A stretch of DNA of 64,000 bases from Avibacterium volantium (GCF_900635775.1 NZ_LR134167.1:1-64000); one strand, 5' to 3'; positions 1 to 10,142 are shown, numbered from the stretch's first letter. Program-made: numbers and translations. Notes: generated by a model from the letters alone, not told the origin.

Positions 1-1362
1 ATGAAAACCACGCTCGCATCACTTTGGCAGGATTGCCTTTCACAACTGCAAGATCAAGTTTCACCAACGGATTTCAGCACTTGGTTACGCCCATTGCAAG
101 CTGATATTGTGGGTGAAAACAATATGGTGTTATATGCCTCCAACGTTTTTGTTAAAAACTGGGTGGAAACCCATTATCTTGAATTAATCAGCCGTTTAGC
201 CCAACAATTTTCTGGCAATGCGGATTTTAGTGTGAAAGTGCAAGAAGGTTCAAAACCTGCGATGCGTAAAACCACACCGCCACCTGCTGCCGTTCAACAT
301 AATGCACCGGCGCAGCCAAGCGAGCAAAAAACCAGCTATCGTTCTAACTTAAATACCAAGCACATTTTTGAAAACTTTGTGGAAGGGAAATCCAACCAAC
401 TGGCCCGAGCCGTGGCGCAAAAAGTGGCGATTAACCCTGGGGAGCAAAGCGCCAATCCGCTATTTCTTTACGGTGGCACAGGGCTTGGTAAAACCCACTT
501 GTTACACGCTGTGGGCAATGGGATTTTAACTACCAAGCCTGAAGCACGCGTGATCTATATTCACGCCGAACGCTTTATGCAAGAGTATGTCCGTGCCTTG
601 CAAGAAGACAAAATGGAAAACTTCAAAAAATTCTACCGCACTTTAGATGCCTTGCTGATTGATGATATTCAATTCTTCGCCGGCAAAGATGGCACGCAAG
701 AAGAATTTTTCCATATTTTCAATTCCTTATTTGAAAGCAGTCGGCAAATTATCTTAACCTCAGACCGCTATCCAAAAGAGATTGAAAAGATCGAAGATCG
801 TTTAAAATCCCGCTTTGGCTGGGGATTGAGTGTTGCCATTGAGCCGCCAGAGCTTGAAACTCGTGTCGCCATTTTATTGAAGAAAGCGGAAGAAAAAAAT
901 ATGCGCTTACCAGAAGAAGTGGCGCTGTTTATCGGTGAGAAATTACGCACCAACGTGCGTGAGTTAGAAGGCGCGCTCAACCGTGTACACGCTAATGCAG
1001 AATTTACCGGCAAGCCGATTACTATTGACTTTGTACGCGAAACCCTCAAAGATATGCTGGCGTTGCAAGAAAAATTAGTAACGGTGGAAAATATTCAAAA
1101 AGTGGTGGCAGAATATTACCGCATCAAAGTAGCGGATCTTAAATCAAAAAGCCGCGCCCGATCAGTGGCTCGCCCACGCCAAATTGCAATGGCACTGTCG
1201 CGTGAACTCACCAACCGTAGTTTCCCTGAAATTGGCAGCAGCTTTGGTGATCGCGATCATACAACCGTGTTGCACGCTTGTCGTAGTGTGGATAAACTCA
1301 AACAACAAGACCCAAGCATTCAAGAAGATTGGTCTAATTTAATCCGAACCTTATCAGTTTAA
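1..1362 (+). CDS. dnaA: Chromosomal replication initiator DnaA
   Basis: DnaA is the AAA+ ATPase that binds DnaA boxes at oriC, melts the origin and recruits the DnaB helicase. The 453-residue protein has the usual four-domain layout. An N-terminal helicase-interaction domain spans about 1-85 and is followed by a Pro/Ala/Gln-rich linker. The ATPase core carries Walker A GGTGLGKT at 158-165 and Walker B LLIDDIQ near 218-224. The C-terminal DNA-binding domain has the signature [14 protein letters not shown] near 417. dnaN starts 10 bases downstream, the classic dnaA-dnaN-recF order. The gene begins at base 1, so its promoter and any origin upstream lie outside the window. Confidence 0.99.
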   Translation: MKTTLASLWQDCLSQLQDQVSPTDFSTWLRPLQADIVGENNMVLYASNVFVKNWVETHYLELISRLAQQFSGNADFSVKVQEGSKPAMRKTTPPPAAVQHNAPAQPSEQKTSYRSNLNTKHIFENFVEGKSNQLARAVAQKVAINPGEQSANPLFLYGGTGLGKTHLLHAVGNGILTTKPEARVIYIHAERFMQEYVRALQEDKMENFKKFYRTLDALLIDDIQFFAGKDGTQEEFFHIFNSLFESSRQIILTSDRYPKEIEKIEDRLKSRFGWGLSVAIEPPELETRVAILLKKAEEKNMRLPEEVALFIGEKLRTNVRELEGALNRVHANAEFTGKPITIDFVRETLKDMLALQEKLVTVENIQKVVAEYYRIKVADLKSKSRARSVARPRQIAMALSRELTNRSFPEIGSSFGDRDHTTVLHACRSVDKLKQQDPSIQEDWSNLIRTLSV

Positions 1363-1372
1363 GGACGCAACT

Positions 1373-2473
1373 ATGCAATTTACTGTATCAAGAGAAAATC
1401 TGTTAAAACCCTTACAACAAGTGTGTGGCGTGTTGAGCAGTCGCCCTAATATCCCTGTGTTAAACAATGTGTTACTACACATTGAAGGACAATCTTTAAC
1501 CATTACAGGAACTGATTTAGAAGTAGAACTTTCCACTCAAGCACAACTAAACAGCGCAGAGCAAAATGGTAATTTCACAATCCCTGCCAAAAAATTTCTT
1601 GATATTTGTCGCAGTTTTCCTGATGGTTCAGACATTACCGTAAATTTTGAAGAAGATCGTGCTTTGGTGCTTTGTGGACGCAGTAAATTTAACCTTGCCA
1701 CCTTGCCTGCGGACGAATATCCAAACTTGGCGGATTGGCAAGCAGAAGTGGATTTTACTACCACACAAGCCACCTTACGCCGCTTAATTGATGCCACGCA
1801 ATTTTCTATGGCAAATCAAGATGCACGTTATTTCTTAAATGGAATGAAATTTGAAACAGAAGGCAATTTGCTCCGTACTGTAGCAACGGACGGACATCGC
1901 CTTGCCGTTTGCACCATTCCGTTAGAGCAAGATCTACAACTTCATTCTGTCATTGTGCCACGCAAAGGTGTTTTAGAACTTGCCCGCTTATTAGAAAGCA
2001 ATGATCAACCCGCTCGCGTGCAGATCGGCACAAATAATTTACGTATTGATTTAGGACACATTATTTTCACCTCGAAACTCATTGATGGACGCTTCCCTGA
2101 TTATCGCCGAGTGTTGCCACGCAACGCCCAACGTATTATGACAGGTGAATGGGAAAGCCTAAAACAAGCCTTTGCCCGTGCGGCTATTTTGTCCAACGAC
2201 AAAGTTCGCACCGTGCGTTTACAGCTTGCTGAAAACCAGCTCACGATCACCGCCACCAATACTGAGCAAGAGCAAGCGGAAGAAATCATTGACATCAATT
2301 ACAGTGGTGAAGAAATGGAAGTCGGCTTTAACGTGAGCTATTTGCTCGATGTCCTCAATGCACTCAAATGTAAGCAAGTGCGTATGCGTTTAACAGACGC
2401 CTCATCAAGCTGTTTAATTGAAGATGTGGACGATAACAGCGCAGAATATGTGATTATGCCAATGCGTTTATAA
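1373..2473 (+). CDS. dnaN: DNA polymerase III sliding clamp (beta subunit)
   Basis: DnaN forms the homodimeric ring that tethers DNA polymerase III to its template and serves as a docking hub for repair and recycling factors. The 366 residues equal the E. coli length and end in the typical MPMRL motif. The gene lies 10 bases after dnaA, with AAGGA before the ATG, and 3 bases before recF, so the three are probably cotranscribed. Nothing unusual is visible. Confidence 0.99.
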   Translation: MQFTVSRENLLKPLQQVCGVLSSRPNIPVLNNVLLHIEGQSLTITGTDLEVELSTQAQLNSAEQNGNFTIPAKKFLDICRSFPDGSDITVNFEEDRALVLCGRSKFNLATLPADEYPNLADWQAEVDFTTTQATLRRLIDATQFSMANQDARYFLNGMKFETEGNLLRTVATDGHRLAVCTIPLEQDLQLHSVIVPRKGVLELARLLESNDQPARVQIGTNNLRIDLGHIIFTSKLIDGRFPDYRRVLPRNAQRIMTGEWESLKQAFARAAILSNDKVRTVRLQLAENQLTITATNTEQEQAEEIIDINYSGEEMEVGFNVSYLLDVLNALKCKQVRMRLTDASSSCLIEDVDDNSAEYVIMPMRL

Positions 2474-2476
2474 TTT

Positions 2477-3553
2477 ATGGCAATTTCACGCTTAACTGTT
2501 GAAAACTTTCGCAATTTAACCGCCGTGGATCTGGAATTTGACCACGGCTTTAACTTTTTAGTGGGCAATAATGGCAGTGGCAAAACCAGCTTGCTTGAAG
2601 CCATTTTCTATCTTGCTCACGGTCGCTCTTTTAAAAGTGCGGTGGCAAATCGCATCATTTCTTATGAACAGCCCCACTTCACCCTGTATGGTAAAATTCA
2701 AGAGCAACAGCATCAATGGTCAGTGGGTTTGCAAAAACATCGTCAAGGTAACACACAGGTTAAAATTAACGGTGAAGAAGCGAAAAAAATCGCTGATCTT
2801 GCCCATTTATTGCCAATGCAAATGATCACCCCAGAAGGACTCACCTTGCTTAACGGCGGGCCAAGCTACCGCCGTGCTTTTCTAGATTGGGGATTGTTTC
2901 ACCATCACAGCCAATTTCACCCTGTATGGAGTCAGCTTAACCGCTTGTTAAAGCAACGCAACGCTGCATTGCAACAAGCCTTTCGCTACGAACATATTCA
3001 TATTTGGGATAAAGAGCTGGTCAATCTCGCCAATCAAGTGAGCCAATGGCGTGCTGATTATGCCGAAGCCTTACGCCCCGAAATTGAACGCACTTGCCAA
3101 CTGTTTCTGCCTGAATTAGAAATCAGCGTGAGCTTCCACCAAGGCTGGGACAAAAATAGCGATTACGCCGAATTGTTACGCCAAAATTTTGAGCGTGATC
3201 GCGCCATTGGCTACACCGTATCTGGCCCGCAAAAAGCCGATTTTCGCTTTAAAGCCAACGGTTTACCCGTAGAAGATGTGCTTTCGCGCGGACAACTAAA
3301 ACTGCTAATGTGTGCCTTACGTTTGGCACAAGGAGAACACTTAACCCAACAAAAAGACCGCCATTGCATTTTCTTAATTGACGATTTCGCGTCTGAATTA
3401 GATAAAACCAAACGCGCCTTACTTGCTGAACGCTTACAACAAAGCGGCTCGCAAGTATTTGTAAGCGCAATCACTCACAACCAACTCAAAGAAATGCAAC
3501 CAGAAAAACACCGCACTTTTAGCGTGAATAACGGCAAACTCAGCGAAAGCTAG
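2477..3553 (+). CDS. recF: DNA replication and repair protein RecF
   Basis: RecF is an SMC-like ATPase that works with RecO and RecR to load RecA at gapped DNA. The 358-residue protein has Walker A GNNGSGKTS near residue 30. A C-terminal ABC-type signature region (SRGQLKLLMCALRLAQ) is followed by Walker B IFLIDDFASELD. It starts 3 bases after dnaN, implying translational coupling. gyrB, which follows recF in many bacteria, is not here; an unrelated transporter unit comes next. Confidence 0.98.
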   Translation: MAISRLTVENFRNLTAVDLEFDHGFNFLVGNNGSGKTSLLEAIFYLAHGRSFKSAVANRIISYEQPHFTLYGKIQEQQHQWSVGLQKHRQGNTQVKINGEEAKKIADLAHLLPMQMITPEGLTLLNGGPSYRRAFLDWGLFHHHSQFHPVWSQLNRLLKQRNAALQQAFRYEHIHIWDKELVNLANQVSQWRADYAEALRPEIERTCQLFLPELEISVSFHQGWDKNSDYAELLRQNFERDRAIGYTVSGPQKADFRFKANGLPVEDVLSRGQLKLLMCALRLAQGEHLTQQKDRHCIFLIDDFASELDKTKRALLAERLQQSGSQVFVSAITHNQLKEMQPEKHRTFSVNNGKLSES

Positions 3554-3760
3554 TTTTGTTCTCATCGTTTCCTCTATCCAATAAAAAATTTATAAAAAAC
3601 CACCGCACTTTATATTAGATAACTTTTTCTACTTATTTCCGTGAAATAAACAGATATATTCCTTGAAATATCAACAAAAATACGTATTATCTGCTTTCCT
3701 TTGTACAGCCCTTATATCAGTAAGCGGCTGTTCGCAGGTGCATTAAATTTTTCCATTAAT

Positions 3761-3798
3761 TTGGGTTCCCTCACCCCAATGTTTTCAACAAAAAGGTA
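3761..3798 (+). promoter_or_regulatory. Likely preQ1-I riboswitch controlling yhhQ
   Basis: A short hairpin just before the transporter start has the preQ1-I layout. P1 is TTGGG (3761-3765) paired with CCCAA (3775-3779). The 9-base loop TTCCCTCAC ends in a cytosine (3774), in the place of the ligand-binding C of known members. An A-rich tail, CAACAAAAAGG, follows (3786-3796). The tail ends in the ribosome-binding AAGG, 8 bases before the ATG at 3805. Its GG could pair with the CC of the loop, which would hide the ribosome-binding site. The spacing closely resembles the Thermoanaerobacter tengcongensis aptamer. The downstream gene imports queuosine precursors, the expected target. This was judged by eye, without a covariance model. 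Confidence 0.82.
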
Positions 3799-3804
3799 TA
3801 AAAG

Positions 3805-4497
3805 ATGAAAGTAACTTCTCCGATCTTTAATCATCAACAAAAACACAAGGCATTAATTCTTTTAAGTTTTTTCCACATTTTTATTATTGCCGCCAGTAAC
3901 TATTTAGTCCAAATTCCCTTTGAAATCCGATTGCCGCTCCATCTGTTCGGGCTAGAAGATTTCTCATTCCACAGCACTTGGGGAACGCTCACTTTCCCAT
4001 TTATTTTTCTTGCTACAGATTTAACCGTGCGAATTTTTGGTGCGAAAGAAGCAAGATGGATTATCTTCGTTGTGATGTTCCCTGCGTTGATTATCAGTTA
4101 TGCGATTTCCACACTTTTTTTAGATACGCAATATCAAGGCATTGAAGCCTTATTTGACTTCAACTTATTTGTCTTCCGCATTGCGATTGCCAGTTTTGTT
4201 GCCTATGTTTTTGGGCAACTGTTAGATGTATTAGTCTTTAACCGCTTACGCCAACTCAAAACTTGGTGGATTGCGCCGAGTAGCTCAATGATTTTTGGCT
4301 CAATGGCAGATACCTTCTTATTCTTCTCCGTTGCATTTTATGCAAGCAGCGATCCTTTTATGGCAGAACATTGGTTTGAACTTGGCTTTGTGGATTACCT
4401 TTTCAAACTTTTTGTTGGCATCGTGCTGTTCGTTCCTGCCTATGGCGTAGCGCTGAATGTTATTTTGCGTAAACTTCAGCAACTCACAAAGCAATAA
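3805..4497 (+). CDS. yhhQ: Queuosine precursor (preQ0/preQ1) transporter, YhhQ family
   Basis: Inner-membrane protein of the YhhQ family (vitamin uptake-like fold) that salvages 7-cyano- or 7-aminomethyl-7-deazaguanine for queuosine in tRNA. The 230 residues contain about six hydrophobic segments. The family-typical stretches WGTLTFPFIFLATDLTVRIFG and SSSMIFGSMADTFLFF are present. The start follows AAGG inside a probable preQ1-I riboswitch, which supports the substrate. The next gene, an MFS transporter, starts 36 bases later and may be in the same transcript. Confidence 0.93.
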   Translation: MKVTSPIFNHQQKHKALILLSFFHIFIIAASNYLVQIPFEIRLPLHLFGLEDFSFHSTWGTLTFPFIFLATDLTVRIFGAKEARWIIFVVMFPALIISYAISTLFLDTQYQGIEALFDFNLFVFRIAIASFVAYVFGQLLDVLVFNRLRQLKTWWIAPSSSMIFGSMADTFLFFSVAFYASSDPFMAEHWFELGFVDYLFKLFVGIVLFVPAYGVALNVILRKLQQLTKQ

Positions 4498-4533
4498 AAG
4501 GATTTATTCATCAACACATAATAAGGAAACACA

Positions 4534-5838
4534 ATGAATATACGACAGATCATCGACCAACAGCCAATGAGCCCTTACCAATGGGCGGTTGTCGTTATGG
4601 CAACCATAATGAACCTGTTAGACGGTTTTGATGTACTTGCACTCGCCTTTACTGCCACAGGTATCCGTAACGAATTTGGTTTAAGTGGCGCGGAGTTAGG
4701 CTCGTTGCTTAGTGCGGGATTATTCGGAATGACCGCCGGTTCACTCTTTCTTGCGCCTCTTGCAGACAAAATTGGGCGTCGTCCATTATTATTAATCAGC
4801 GTATCGCTTTCTGCTGCGGGAATGTTAGGTTCATTTTTCGCCGCAGACTCCTATTCTCTCGGCATTTGGCGTGTTGTAACTGGTTTAGGCGTTGGCGGTA
4901 TTTTAGTTGGTACAAATGTGCTAACCAGTGAATATTCCTCAAAAAAATGGCGTAGCCTTGCTATCAGTATTTATGCCGCAGGATTTGGTATTGGCGCGAT
5001 TTTAGGGGGGCTTTTTGCTGTTGCCTTACAAGCTGAATATGGTTGGCGCTCAGTTTTCCTTGCAGGCGCAATTTTAACGGGATTATGCTTAATTTGCTTA
5101 GTATTATGGCTACCTGAATCCATTGATTATTTAATCAATAAACAACCAAAGAATGCTCAAGCTCGATTAAACAACATTCTGCAAAAAATCGGCATTTCCT
5201 CATTTTCTTTGCCAGAAATCAAGCAACACAAAGCGAAAGCCGCCCCTATTACCCAACTATTTAATCAACAATATCGTCGCTCGACTTTAGCCATTTGGTT
5301 GGCCTTCTTTGCGATAATGTTTAGTTTCTATTTCATTAGCTCTTGGACGCCAGCCTTATTAAAAGAAGCTGGAATGACCACAGAACAAAGTGTCACCATT
5401 GGTATGATGATTTCTTTAGGGGGCACTTGTGGGGCATTGTTCTATGGTTTATTAGCAAGCTACTGGTCTGCGCGTAACGTCTTAATTTTATTTACGATCA
5501 TTGCAGCAATTTCCGTCATTGCTTTTATTCTTTCTTCGACTGTTTTATGGCTTGCAATGGTACTAGGTGTCATCGTAGGCGCATTAATTAACGGCTGTAT
5601 CAGTGGACTTTACACCCTAAACCCAAGCATCTACGCTAGTGATATACGAGGCACAGGAGTTGGCTGGTCAATCGGCATTGGACGCATCGGCGCAATCCTC
5701 GCCCCAATGATCGCAGGCGTTTTATTAGACAAAGGGTGGGAAAAACAGAACCTTTATATTGGCGCCGCATTTGTGCTATTAATCGCTACCTTTGCTTTAA
5801 TATTGTTGAAGAGAAATAGTACGATAAGGGAGTTATAG
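4534..5838 (+). CDS. MFS transporter, aromatic acid/H+ symporter-like
   Basis: A 434-residue major facilitator with twelve predicted membrane spans. The N-terminal segment MNLLDGFDVLALAFTA resembles the D-G-(F/Y)-D motif of the aromatic-acid:H+ symporter group. The loop motif LADKIGRRPLLL between spans 2 and 3 is the MFS signature, and a central cytoplasmic loop lies around 190-240. The substrate cannot be read from sequence. AAGGAAAC precedes the start. It lies downstream of yhhQ and ends at a strong terminator. Confidence 0.85.
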   Translation: MNIRQIIDQQPMSPYQWAVVVMATIMNLLDGFDVLALAFTATGIRNEFGLSGAELGSLLSAGLFGMTAGSLFLAPLADKIGRRPLLLISVSLSAAGMLGSFFAADSYSLGIWRVVTGLGVGGILVGTNVLTSEYSSKKWRSLAISIYAAGFGIGAILGGLFAVALQAEYGWRSVFLAGAILTGLCLICLVLWLPESIDYLINKQPKNAQARLNNILQKIGISSFSLPEIKQHKAKAAPITQLFNQQYRRSTLAIWLAFFAIMFSFYFISSWTPALLKEAGMTTEQSVTIGMMISLGGTCGALFYGLLASYWSARNVLILFTIIAAISVIAFILSSTVLWLAMVLGVIVGALINGCISGLYTLNPSIYASDIRGTGVGWSIGIGRIGAILAPMIAGVLLDKGWEKQNLYIGAAFVLLIATFALILLKRNSTIREL

Positions 5839-5845
5839 TAAAAAT

Positions 5846-5878
5846 AAAAGCTGATAGCCATAGACTATCAGCTTTTTT
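5846..5878. terminator. Bidirectional Rho-independent terminator
   Basis: A perfect 12-bp stem (AAAAGCTGATAG, 5846-5857, with CTATCAGCTTTT, 5865-5876) and a 7-base loop, followed by T residues. It can end the MFS transcript on the plus strand. The A-tract gives a T-tail for the convergent phosphatase transcript on the other strand. Confidence 0.9.
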
Positions 5879-5900
5879 ATAAACGAAAGTGCGGTGGTTT

Positions 5901-6371
5901 TTAGCAATGTTTTTCTTTGCGGATATGTTCTAGTAACGCATCGCAACATTGATCCAATAATTCATAGGTTTGCGTGAAGTTTTTGGTGTACCAAGGATCG
6001 GGGATATGATCGATGCCAAGGTTTGGACAAAGTTGAGTGATTTGAAATAATTTTTCAGGGTGATGCCCAAATAATTTTTCCAAATCCGCTAAATTTTGGT
6101 TGTCCATTGCAATCAGATAATCAAAATCTTGCCAATCTTTTGACCGCACTTTTCGGCTAGTAAAGCCTTTATTATCAATATGATGCAATTCAAGGGTTTC
6201 TGCTGTGCCACAGTGCATATCTTCGCCATCGTGCCAGCCTGATGTCCCCGCACTGTCGCAGAGGATTTTATCGGCTAGCCCTGCTTGTTTCACTTTCTCG
6301 CGGAAAAGATATTCTGCCATTGGGGAACGGCAGATGTTCCCCAAGCAGACAAAAAGCACCTTCACTGTCAT
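5901..6371 (-). CDS. Low-molecular-weight protein-tyrosine phosphatase
   Basis: A small cysteine phosphatase that hydrolyses phosphotyrosine. The active-site loop CLGNICRSP (C-x5-R) begins at residue 9 and the general-acid motif IPDPWY lies near residue 120. I chose the ATG at 6371 rather than the one at 6386. GGGGA sits 8 bases upstream, and the start overlaps the rimO stop as TAATG, so translation is probably coupled to rimO. The result is 156 residues, normal for the family. No tyrosine kinase gene is nearby, so the target is unknown. Confidence 0.92.
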   Translation of the reverse strand: MTVKVLFVCLGNICRSPMAEYLFREKVKQAGLADKILCDSAGTSGWHDGEDMHCGTAETLELHHIDNKGFTSRKVRSKDWQDFDYLIAMDNQNLADLEKLFGHHPEKLFQITQLCPNLGIDHIPDPWYTKNFTQTYELLDQCCDALLEHIRKEKHC

Positions 6372-7702
6372 TAGCACGTTCCCCATAAATCATATTCATC
6401 GGCTTGCGTAATGGTAACGTTAATCACCTGTCCCACACTCACCGCTTGGTTTGACAGGTTATCCACATAAACCACGCCATCAATTTCTGGTGCGTCTGCC
6501 ATTGAGCGTCCGATAATGCCCTCTTCGTCAATTTCGTCCACAATCACTGGCAGCGTTTTGCCAATTTTTTGTTGTAAACGCTGTGCGGAAATGGCTTGTT
6601 GCACTTGCATAAAGCGGTGGAAGCGTTCTTCTTTTACCTCTTCTGGCACTTGATCTGGCATATCTGTAGCGATCGCACCTTCTACCGGGCTAAATTTAAA
6701 ACAGCCAACACGATCTAATTGTGCTTCTTGCAAGAAATCTAAAAGCTGTTGGAAATCCTCTTCCGTTTCCCCTGGGAAGCCCACAATAAAGGTAGAACGC
6801 AAGGTTAATTCAGGGCAAATTTCACGCCATTTTTTAATTCGTTCAAGGGTGCGATCGATTGAACCGGGGCGTTTCATCGCTTTCAAAATTTTCGGGCTAG
6901 CGTGCTGTAATGGAATATCTAAATAAGGCAAGATTTTGCCCTCTGCCATTAGTGGAATTAAATTATCCACGTGCGGATAAGGATACACATAATGCAAACG
7001 CACCCAAATGCCTAAGGTTGCCAACTGTTCGCACAGGCTGATGAGATTGTTTTTAATCGGCTTGCCGTTCCAGAAAACCGTTTTGTTTTGATTTTCTTTG
7101 CTTTGATCTAAAGAATAAGCAGAGGTATCTTGCGACACGATAAGCAACTCTTTCACACCCGCATCGGCAAGGCGTTTGGCTTCATCTAACACTTGCGTAA
7201 TTGGGCGGCTATCTAAATCCCCACGCATTGAAGGAATAATGCAGAACGTACAACGGTGATCGCAGCCTTCAGAAATTTTCAAATAAGCATAATGTTTTGG
7301 CGTGAGCTTCACCCCTTGCGCTGGCACAAGGCTGATATAAGGATTATGGGCAGGCTTTGGCACATATTTATGCACTTGCCCCATCACCGCTTCATAGCTG
7401 TGCGGGCCTGTTACCTCCAACACTTTTGGGTGAACTTCACGAATGCGATCTTCTTTCGCTCCCAAACAGCCCGTTACAATCACCTTGCCGTTTTCTTCCA
7501 ATGCTTCGCCGATCGCTTCTAGCGACTCTTGCACTGCGCTGTCAATAAATCCGCAGGTATTAACGATCACTAAATCGGCATTTTCATAACTCGGAATAAT
7601 GTTATATCCGTCAGAACGCAACTCCGTTAAAATACGCTCTGAATCCACTAAATTCTTAGGGCAACCTAAGCTAATAAAACCAATATTTGGCGCTGAACTC
7701 AT
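6371..7702 (-). CDS. rimO: Ribosomal protein S12 methylthiotransferase RimO
   Basis: A radical-SAM enzyme that adds a methylthio group to the conserved aspartate of ribosomal protein S12. The 443 residues carry the N-terminal cluster cysteines C14, C50 and C79 and the radical-SAM motif C147-x3-C151-x2-C154. A C-terminal TRAM-like domain starts at about 375. Length matches E. coli RimO (441), and the N-terminus [15 protein letters not shown] is diagnostic. The phosphatase gene follows with a one-base overlap. Confidence 0.98.
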   Translation of the reverse strand: MSSAPNIGFISLGCPKNLVDSERILTELRSDGYNIIPSYENADLVIVNTCGFIDSAVQESLEAIGEALEENGKVIVTGCLGAKEDRIREVHPKVLEVTGPHSYEAVMGQVHKYVPKPAHNPYISLVPAQGVKLTPKHYAYLKISEGCDHRCTFCIIPSMRGDLDSRPITQVLDEAKRLADAGVKELLIVSQDTSAYSLDQSKENQNKTVFWNGKPIKNNLISLCEQLATLGIWVRLHYVYPYPHVDNLIPLMAEGKILPYLDIPLQHASPKILKAMKRPGSIDRTLERIKKWREICPELTLRSTFIVGFPGETEEDFQQLLDFLQEAQLDRVGCFKFSPVEGAIATDMPDQVPEEVKEERFHRFMQVQQAISAQRLQQKIGKTLPVIVDEIDEEGIIGRSMADAPEIDGVVYVDNLSNQAVSVGQVINVTITQADEYDLWGTC

Positions 7703-7851
7703 ACAATAATCTCAATAATCACTCAAAACGGTGCATTGTACAAAATTCGTATGCAAAAGGCGATAAGTGCGGGGGAAATTTCGCGGAAAAAAGCACCGCA
7801 CTTTATAACGAGAAAGCTCGTTAGGTTTTCAACAACAACGCTAAAACAAAC

Positions 7852-7890
7852 AAGTGCGGTGCAAATTTGTTGAATTTTTTCACCGCACTT
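7852..7890. terminator. Inverted pair of uptake signal sequences, probable dcuC terminator
   Basis: AAGTGCGGTG (7852-7861) and CACCGCACTT (7881-7890) face each other across 19 bases, giving a 10-bp stem just past the dcuC stop. Inverted uptake-signal pairs commonly serve as terminators in Pasteurellaceae. A third copy lies just beyond at about 7795. Confidence 0.7.
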
Positions 7891-7911
7891 TTATTTGTTA
7901 TGCCTTTTGAG

Positions 7912-9204
7912 TTAGAGCATAAATAATGCTAAGAATAACACCGCAAGCACCATTCCTAAGCCAGTACGTTTGACAATTTCCACTGGGCTAACCATTGCTA
8001 GGCCCGCGCATACAATGGTTACGCCAGCAATAGGGGAAGCGGTGCGTCCGATAGCCCCTGCGATAGCCGCTGCCATACCAAGATTTAAGTGGGTATAGCC
8101 TAATTCGACCGCGTGTGGCGTTACCGCTGTGTTGAAAGCAATGGCTGCCGCATCGCCAGAACCGGTGAGCAAGCCCATTAAGAATGGCCCAATGGTTGCG
8201 CCCCAGCGTACGAATTCATTGGAATGTTTAAGGAACTCAATCGCACTGTCAATGGCACCGGTGGATTTTAATCCTGCCACAAAAACGCTGGCGGAAATAA
8301 TGATACCTAGCACGTTTGCATAAGCGCTACCCATTCCGTTAAAGAATTCTTCGGTAATTTTCGCTGGGGAAACTCGGGTGACGATAATGGCGTAAATTGC
8401 ACCAATTAACATTGCTTGTGGCACGCCCATTTTTGTCCACGCCAGCGCAGGAATTTCTTGTAAAGATGTACCGCCGATCACCAAAATCACCAACGGTAAT
8501 AAAGGTGCAATGGCAAAAAGTAGGTTCGATTTTTGGAAAGATTGTTCCGCTTCTTTCGCTTCAGCTAAATAGGCTTGACGGTGTTCTTCGCCGTAATCTT
8601 TCAACATTAATGCAACCAAGGTTAGTGAAACCGCCGCAATCGCTCCTGCGATCATTGTGTAAGGCGCGTGAGATAAGTTCACTTGCGTGATGGTTAAGTT
8701 GGACATTTCCGCGATCATTGCAGAATGAGAAGACCCCGGACTCATCATTGAACCGAACGTCCCTGCCAAAATTGCGGCCCCCGCAGTGGCTGGGCGTACG
8801 CCAGCACTTTTTAACACGGGGATTAAGGTTGCGCCAACCGCAGCGGCACAGCCTGCCGCAGAAGGAATGGCGATATTAATAAAGAAGGTGATCACCGTGG
8901 CAAAAGGGATTAAGAAAAATCTGAGTCCTGAAAGCGGTTTCGTCATTAAATGTACCAGATGGGTGTCGCATTTTGTGTATTTCATTACATAAGCAAAACC
9001 CATACTAGAACAGATCGCCATAATCAAGCCGCCGCTGGTCATTGATTTTGCAAAAGCGTCCAGCGCGCCCATTGGGTTTAGGGTGAGCAAGGACATCATC
9101 AACCCTAAGCCAATTAATACGGTACGCGTTTCATATTTTTTTACCAGTAAATAAACCGCAGCGATAACGCCCAAAATCGCTACAAAAGATTTAAGTTCAA
9201 GCAT
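7912..9204 (-). CDS. dcuC: DcuC-type anaerobic C4-dicarboxylate transporter
   Basis: A 430-residue integral membrane carrier with about 12 hydrophobic segments. It resembles the DcuC family, which handles succinate efflux and fumarate/aspartate exchange in anaerobic cells. Family-like regions include AIPSAAGCAAAVGATLIPVL and GTFGSMMSPGSSHSAMIAEM. It lies 11 bases after pepE with AAGGAGAAG before the ATG, so the two form an operon. PepE-derived aspartate could feed the dicarboxylate pool. The family call is firm; the exact substrate is inferred. Confidence 0.85.
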   Translation of the reverse strand: MLELKSFVAILGVIAAVYLLVKKYETRTVLIGLGLMMSLLTLNPMGALDAFAKSMTSGGLIMAICSSMGFAYVMKYTKCDTHLVHLMTKPLSGLRFFLIPFATVITFFINIAIPSAAGCAAAVGATLIPVLKSAGVRPATAGAAILAGTFGSMMSPGSSHSAMIAEMSNLTITQVNLSHAPYTMIAGAIAAVSLTLVALMLKDYGEEHRQAYLAEAKEAEQSFQKSNLLFAIAPLLPLVILVIGGTSLQEIPALAWTKMGVPQAMLIGAIYAIIVTRVSPAKITEEFFNGMGSAYANVLGIIISASVFVAGLKSTGAIDSAIEFLKHSNEFVRWGATIGPFLMGLLTGSGDAAAIAFNTAVTPHAVELGYTHLNLGMAAAIAGAIGRTASPIAGVTIVCAGLAMVSPVEIVKRTGLGMVLAVLFLALFML

Positions 9205-9215
9205 TTTTCTTCTCC

Positions 9216-9935
9216 TTAGTAATCAAAGGTAACACCGCTTTCATAGCGTTCGCATTGGCCATTTTTACTGAATTTTAGTACCGCACTTTGCTGTGCTTCG
9301 CTAATATCCAGTACTTTGGATTGATTGCCTTGAATCTGTAATGCCGTGCCTTCAGGCAAGGCGTAAACGTGCGATTCAGGATTGACAATCAAAAATTCCG
9401 CTAAGCGCTCTTCACGGCTTTCACCGTTATGCCCTGCAATTTTGCCGGAAATAAAGTGTGGATTAAGTTGATGTGGGAAAAGATTTAAAGCATCAAAAGA
9501 AGGCGGATAAAGAATTGGCATATCATTGGTGGTCATAATGGTTTTACCTGCCACATTTGCCCCTGCGCTCCAGCCAAAATAAGGCGTGCCTTGTTGCACT
9601 TTTTGGCGAATGGCGTCTAATAAATGGTGTTCATACAATCCATTGATTAGGCAGAATGTGTTACCACCGCCAATGGCGATCACATCAGCTTGCTCAATAA
9701 TATCTAAATGACGCTTGCCACGATGGACAGAAACCACGTCCATTTCTAGCTCTGCCAAGGCTTGTTGCACCAGCGTTTCATACTCATCATAACTACGGCT
9801 CACGCCTGCATAAGGCACAAATCCAATGGTTTTTCCTTTGTATGTAGAAAGAAAGCTTTTCAGCCACGGCATACAATGCACGAGATAACCCGTGTTTTGG
9901 TATTTAGAACCGCTCATTAAAAGCATATTTTTCAT
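9216..9935 (-). CDS. pepE: Peptidase E (alpha-aspartyl dipeptidase)
   Basis: A cytoplasmic serine peptidase of family S51 that cleaves Asp-X dipeptides. The nucleophile motif GWSAGAN puts Ser at 123. By alignment with the Salmonella enzyme (Ser120, Asp135, His157), Asp138 and His160 complete the triad. The 239 residues fit the family. AAGGAGG precedes the ATG. It is the first gene of a pepE-dcuC operon, about 115 bases downstream of an FNR/CRP-like site. Confidence 0.95.
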   Translation of the reverse strand: MKNMLLMSGSKYQNTGYLVHCMPWLKSFLSTYKGKTIGFVPYAGVSRSYDEYETLVQQALAELEMDVVSVHRGKRHLDIIEQADVIAIGGGNTFCLINGLYEHHLLDAIRQKVQQGTPYFGWSAGANVAGKTIMTTNDMPILYPPSFDALNLFPHQLNPHFISGKIAGHNGESREERLAEFLIVNPESHVYALPEGTALQIQGNQSKVLDISEAQQSAVLKFSKNGQCERYESGVTFDY

Positions 9936-10050
9936 TCTTGCCTCCTTGTGAATGCGAAAGAATAACCTGTTAGGGTTAAGTAATTACAAGGAACATTATG
10001 CGTAGGAATGACAAAAAAGGCACAAGATTTACAATAAAAAGGTGAATTTC

Positions 10051-10064
10051 TTGATGTGTATCAC
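10051..10064 (-). promoter_or_regulatory. FNR/CRP-like site upstream of pepE-dcuC
   Basis: TTGATGTGTATCAC matches the FNR consensus TTGAT-N4-ATCAA at 9 of 10 positions. Read on the minus strand it also resembles a CRP site (TGTGA-N6-TCAAG, 8 of 10). It sits 116-129 bases upstream of the pepE start. Anaerobic or cAMP control would suit a dicarboxylate transporter operon. No convincing -35/-10 pair was identified. Confidence 0.5.
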
Positions 10065-10142
10065 AAAAAAATCCACACCCATTTAATCTTCGACTAAATG
10101 CGGTGTGGATTGAAGTGCGGTCGTTTTTTGACGAGAATTTAA

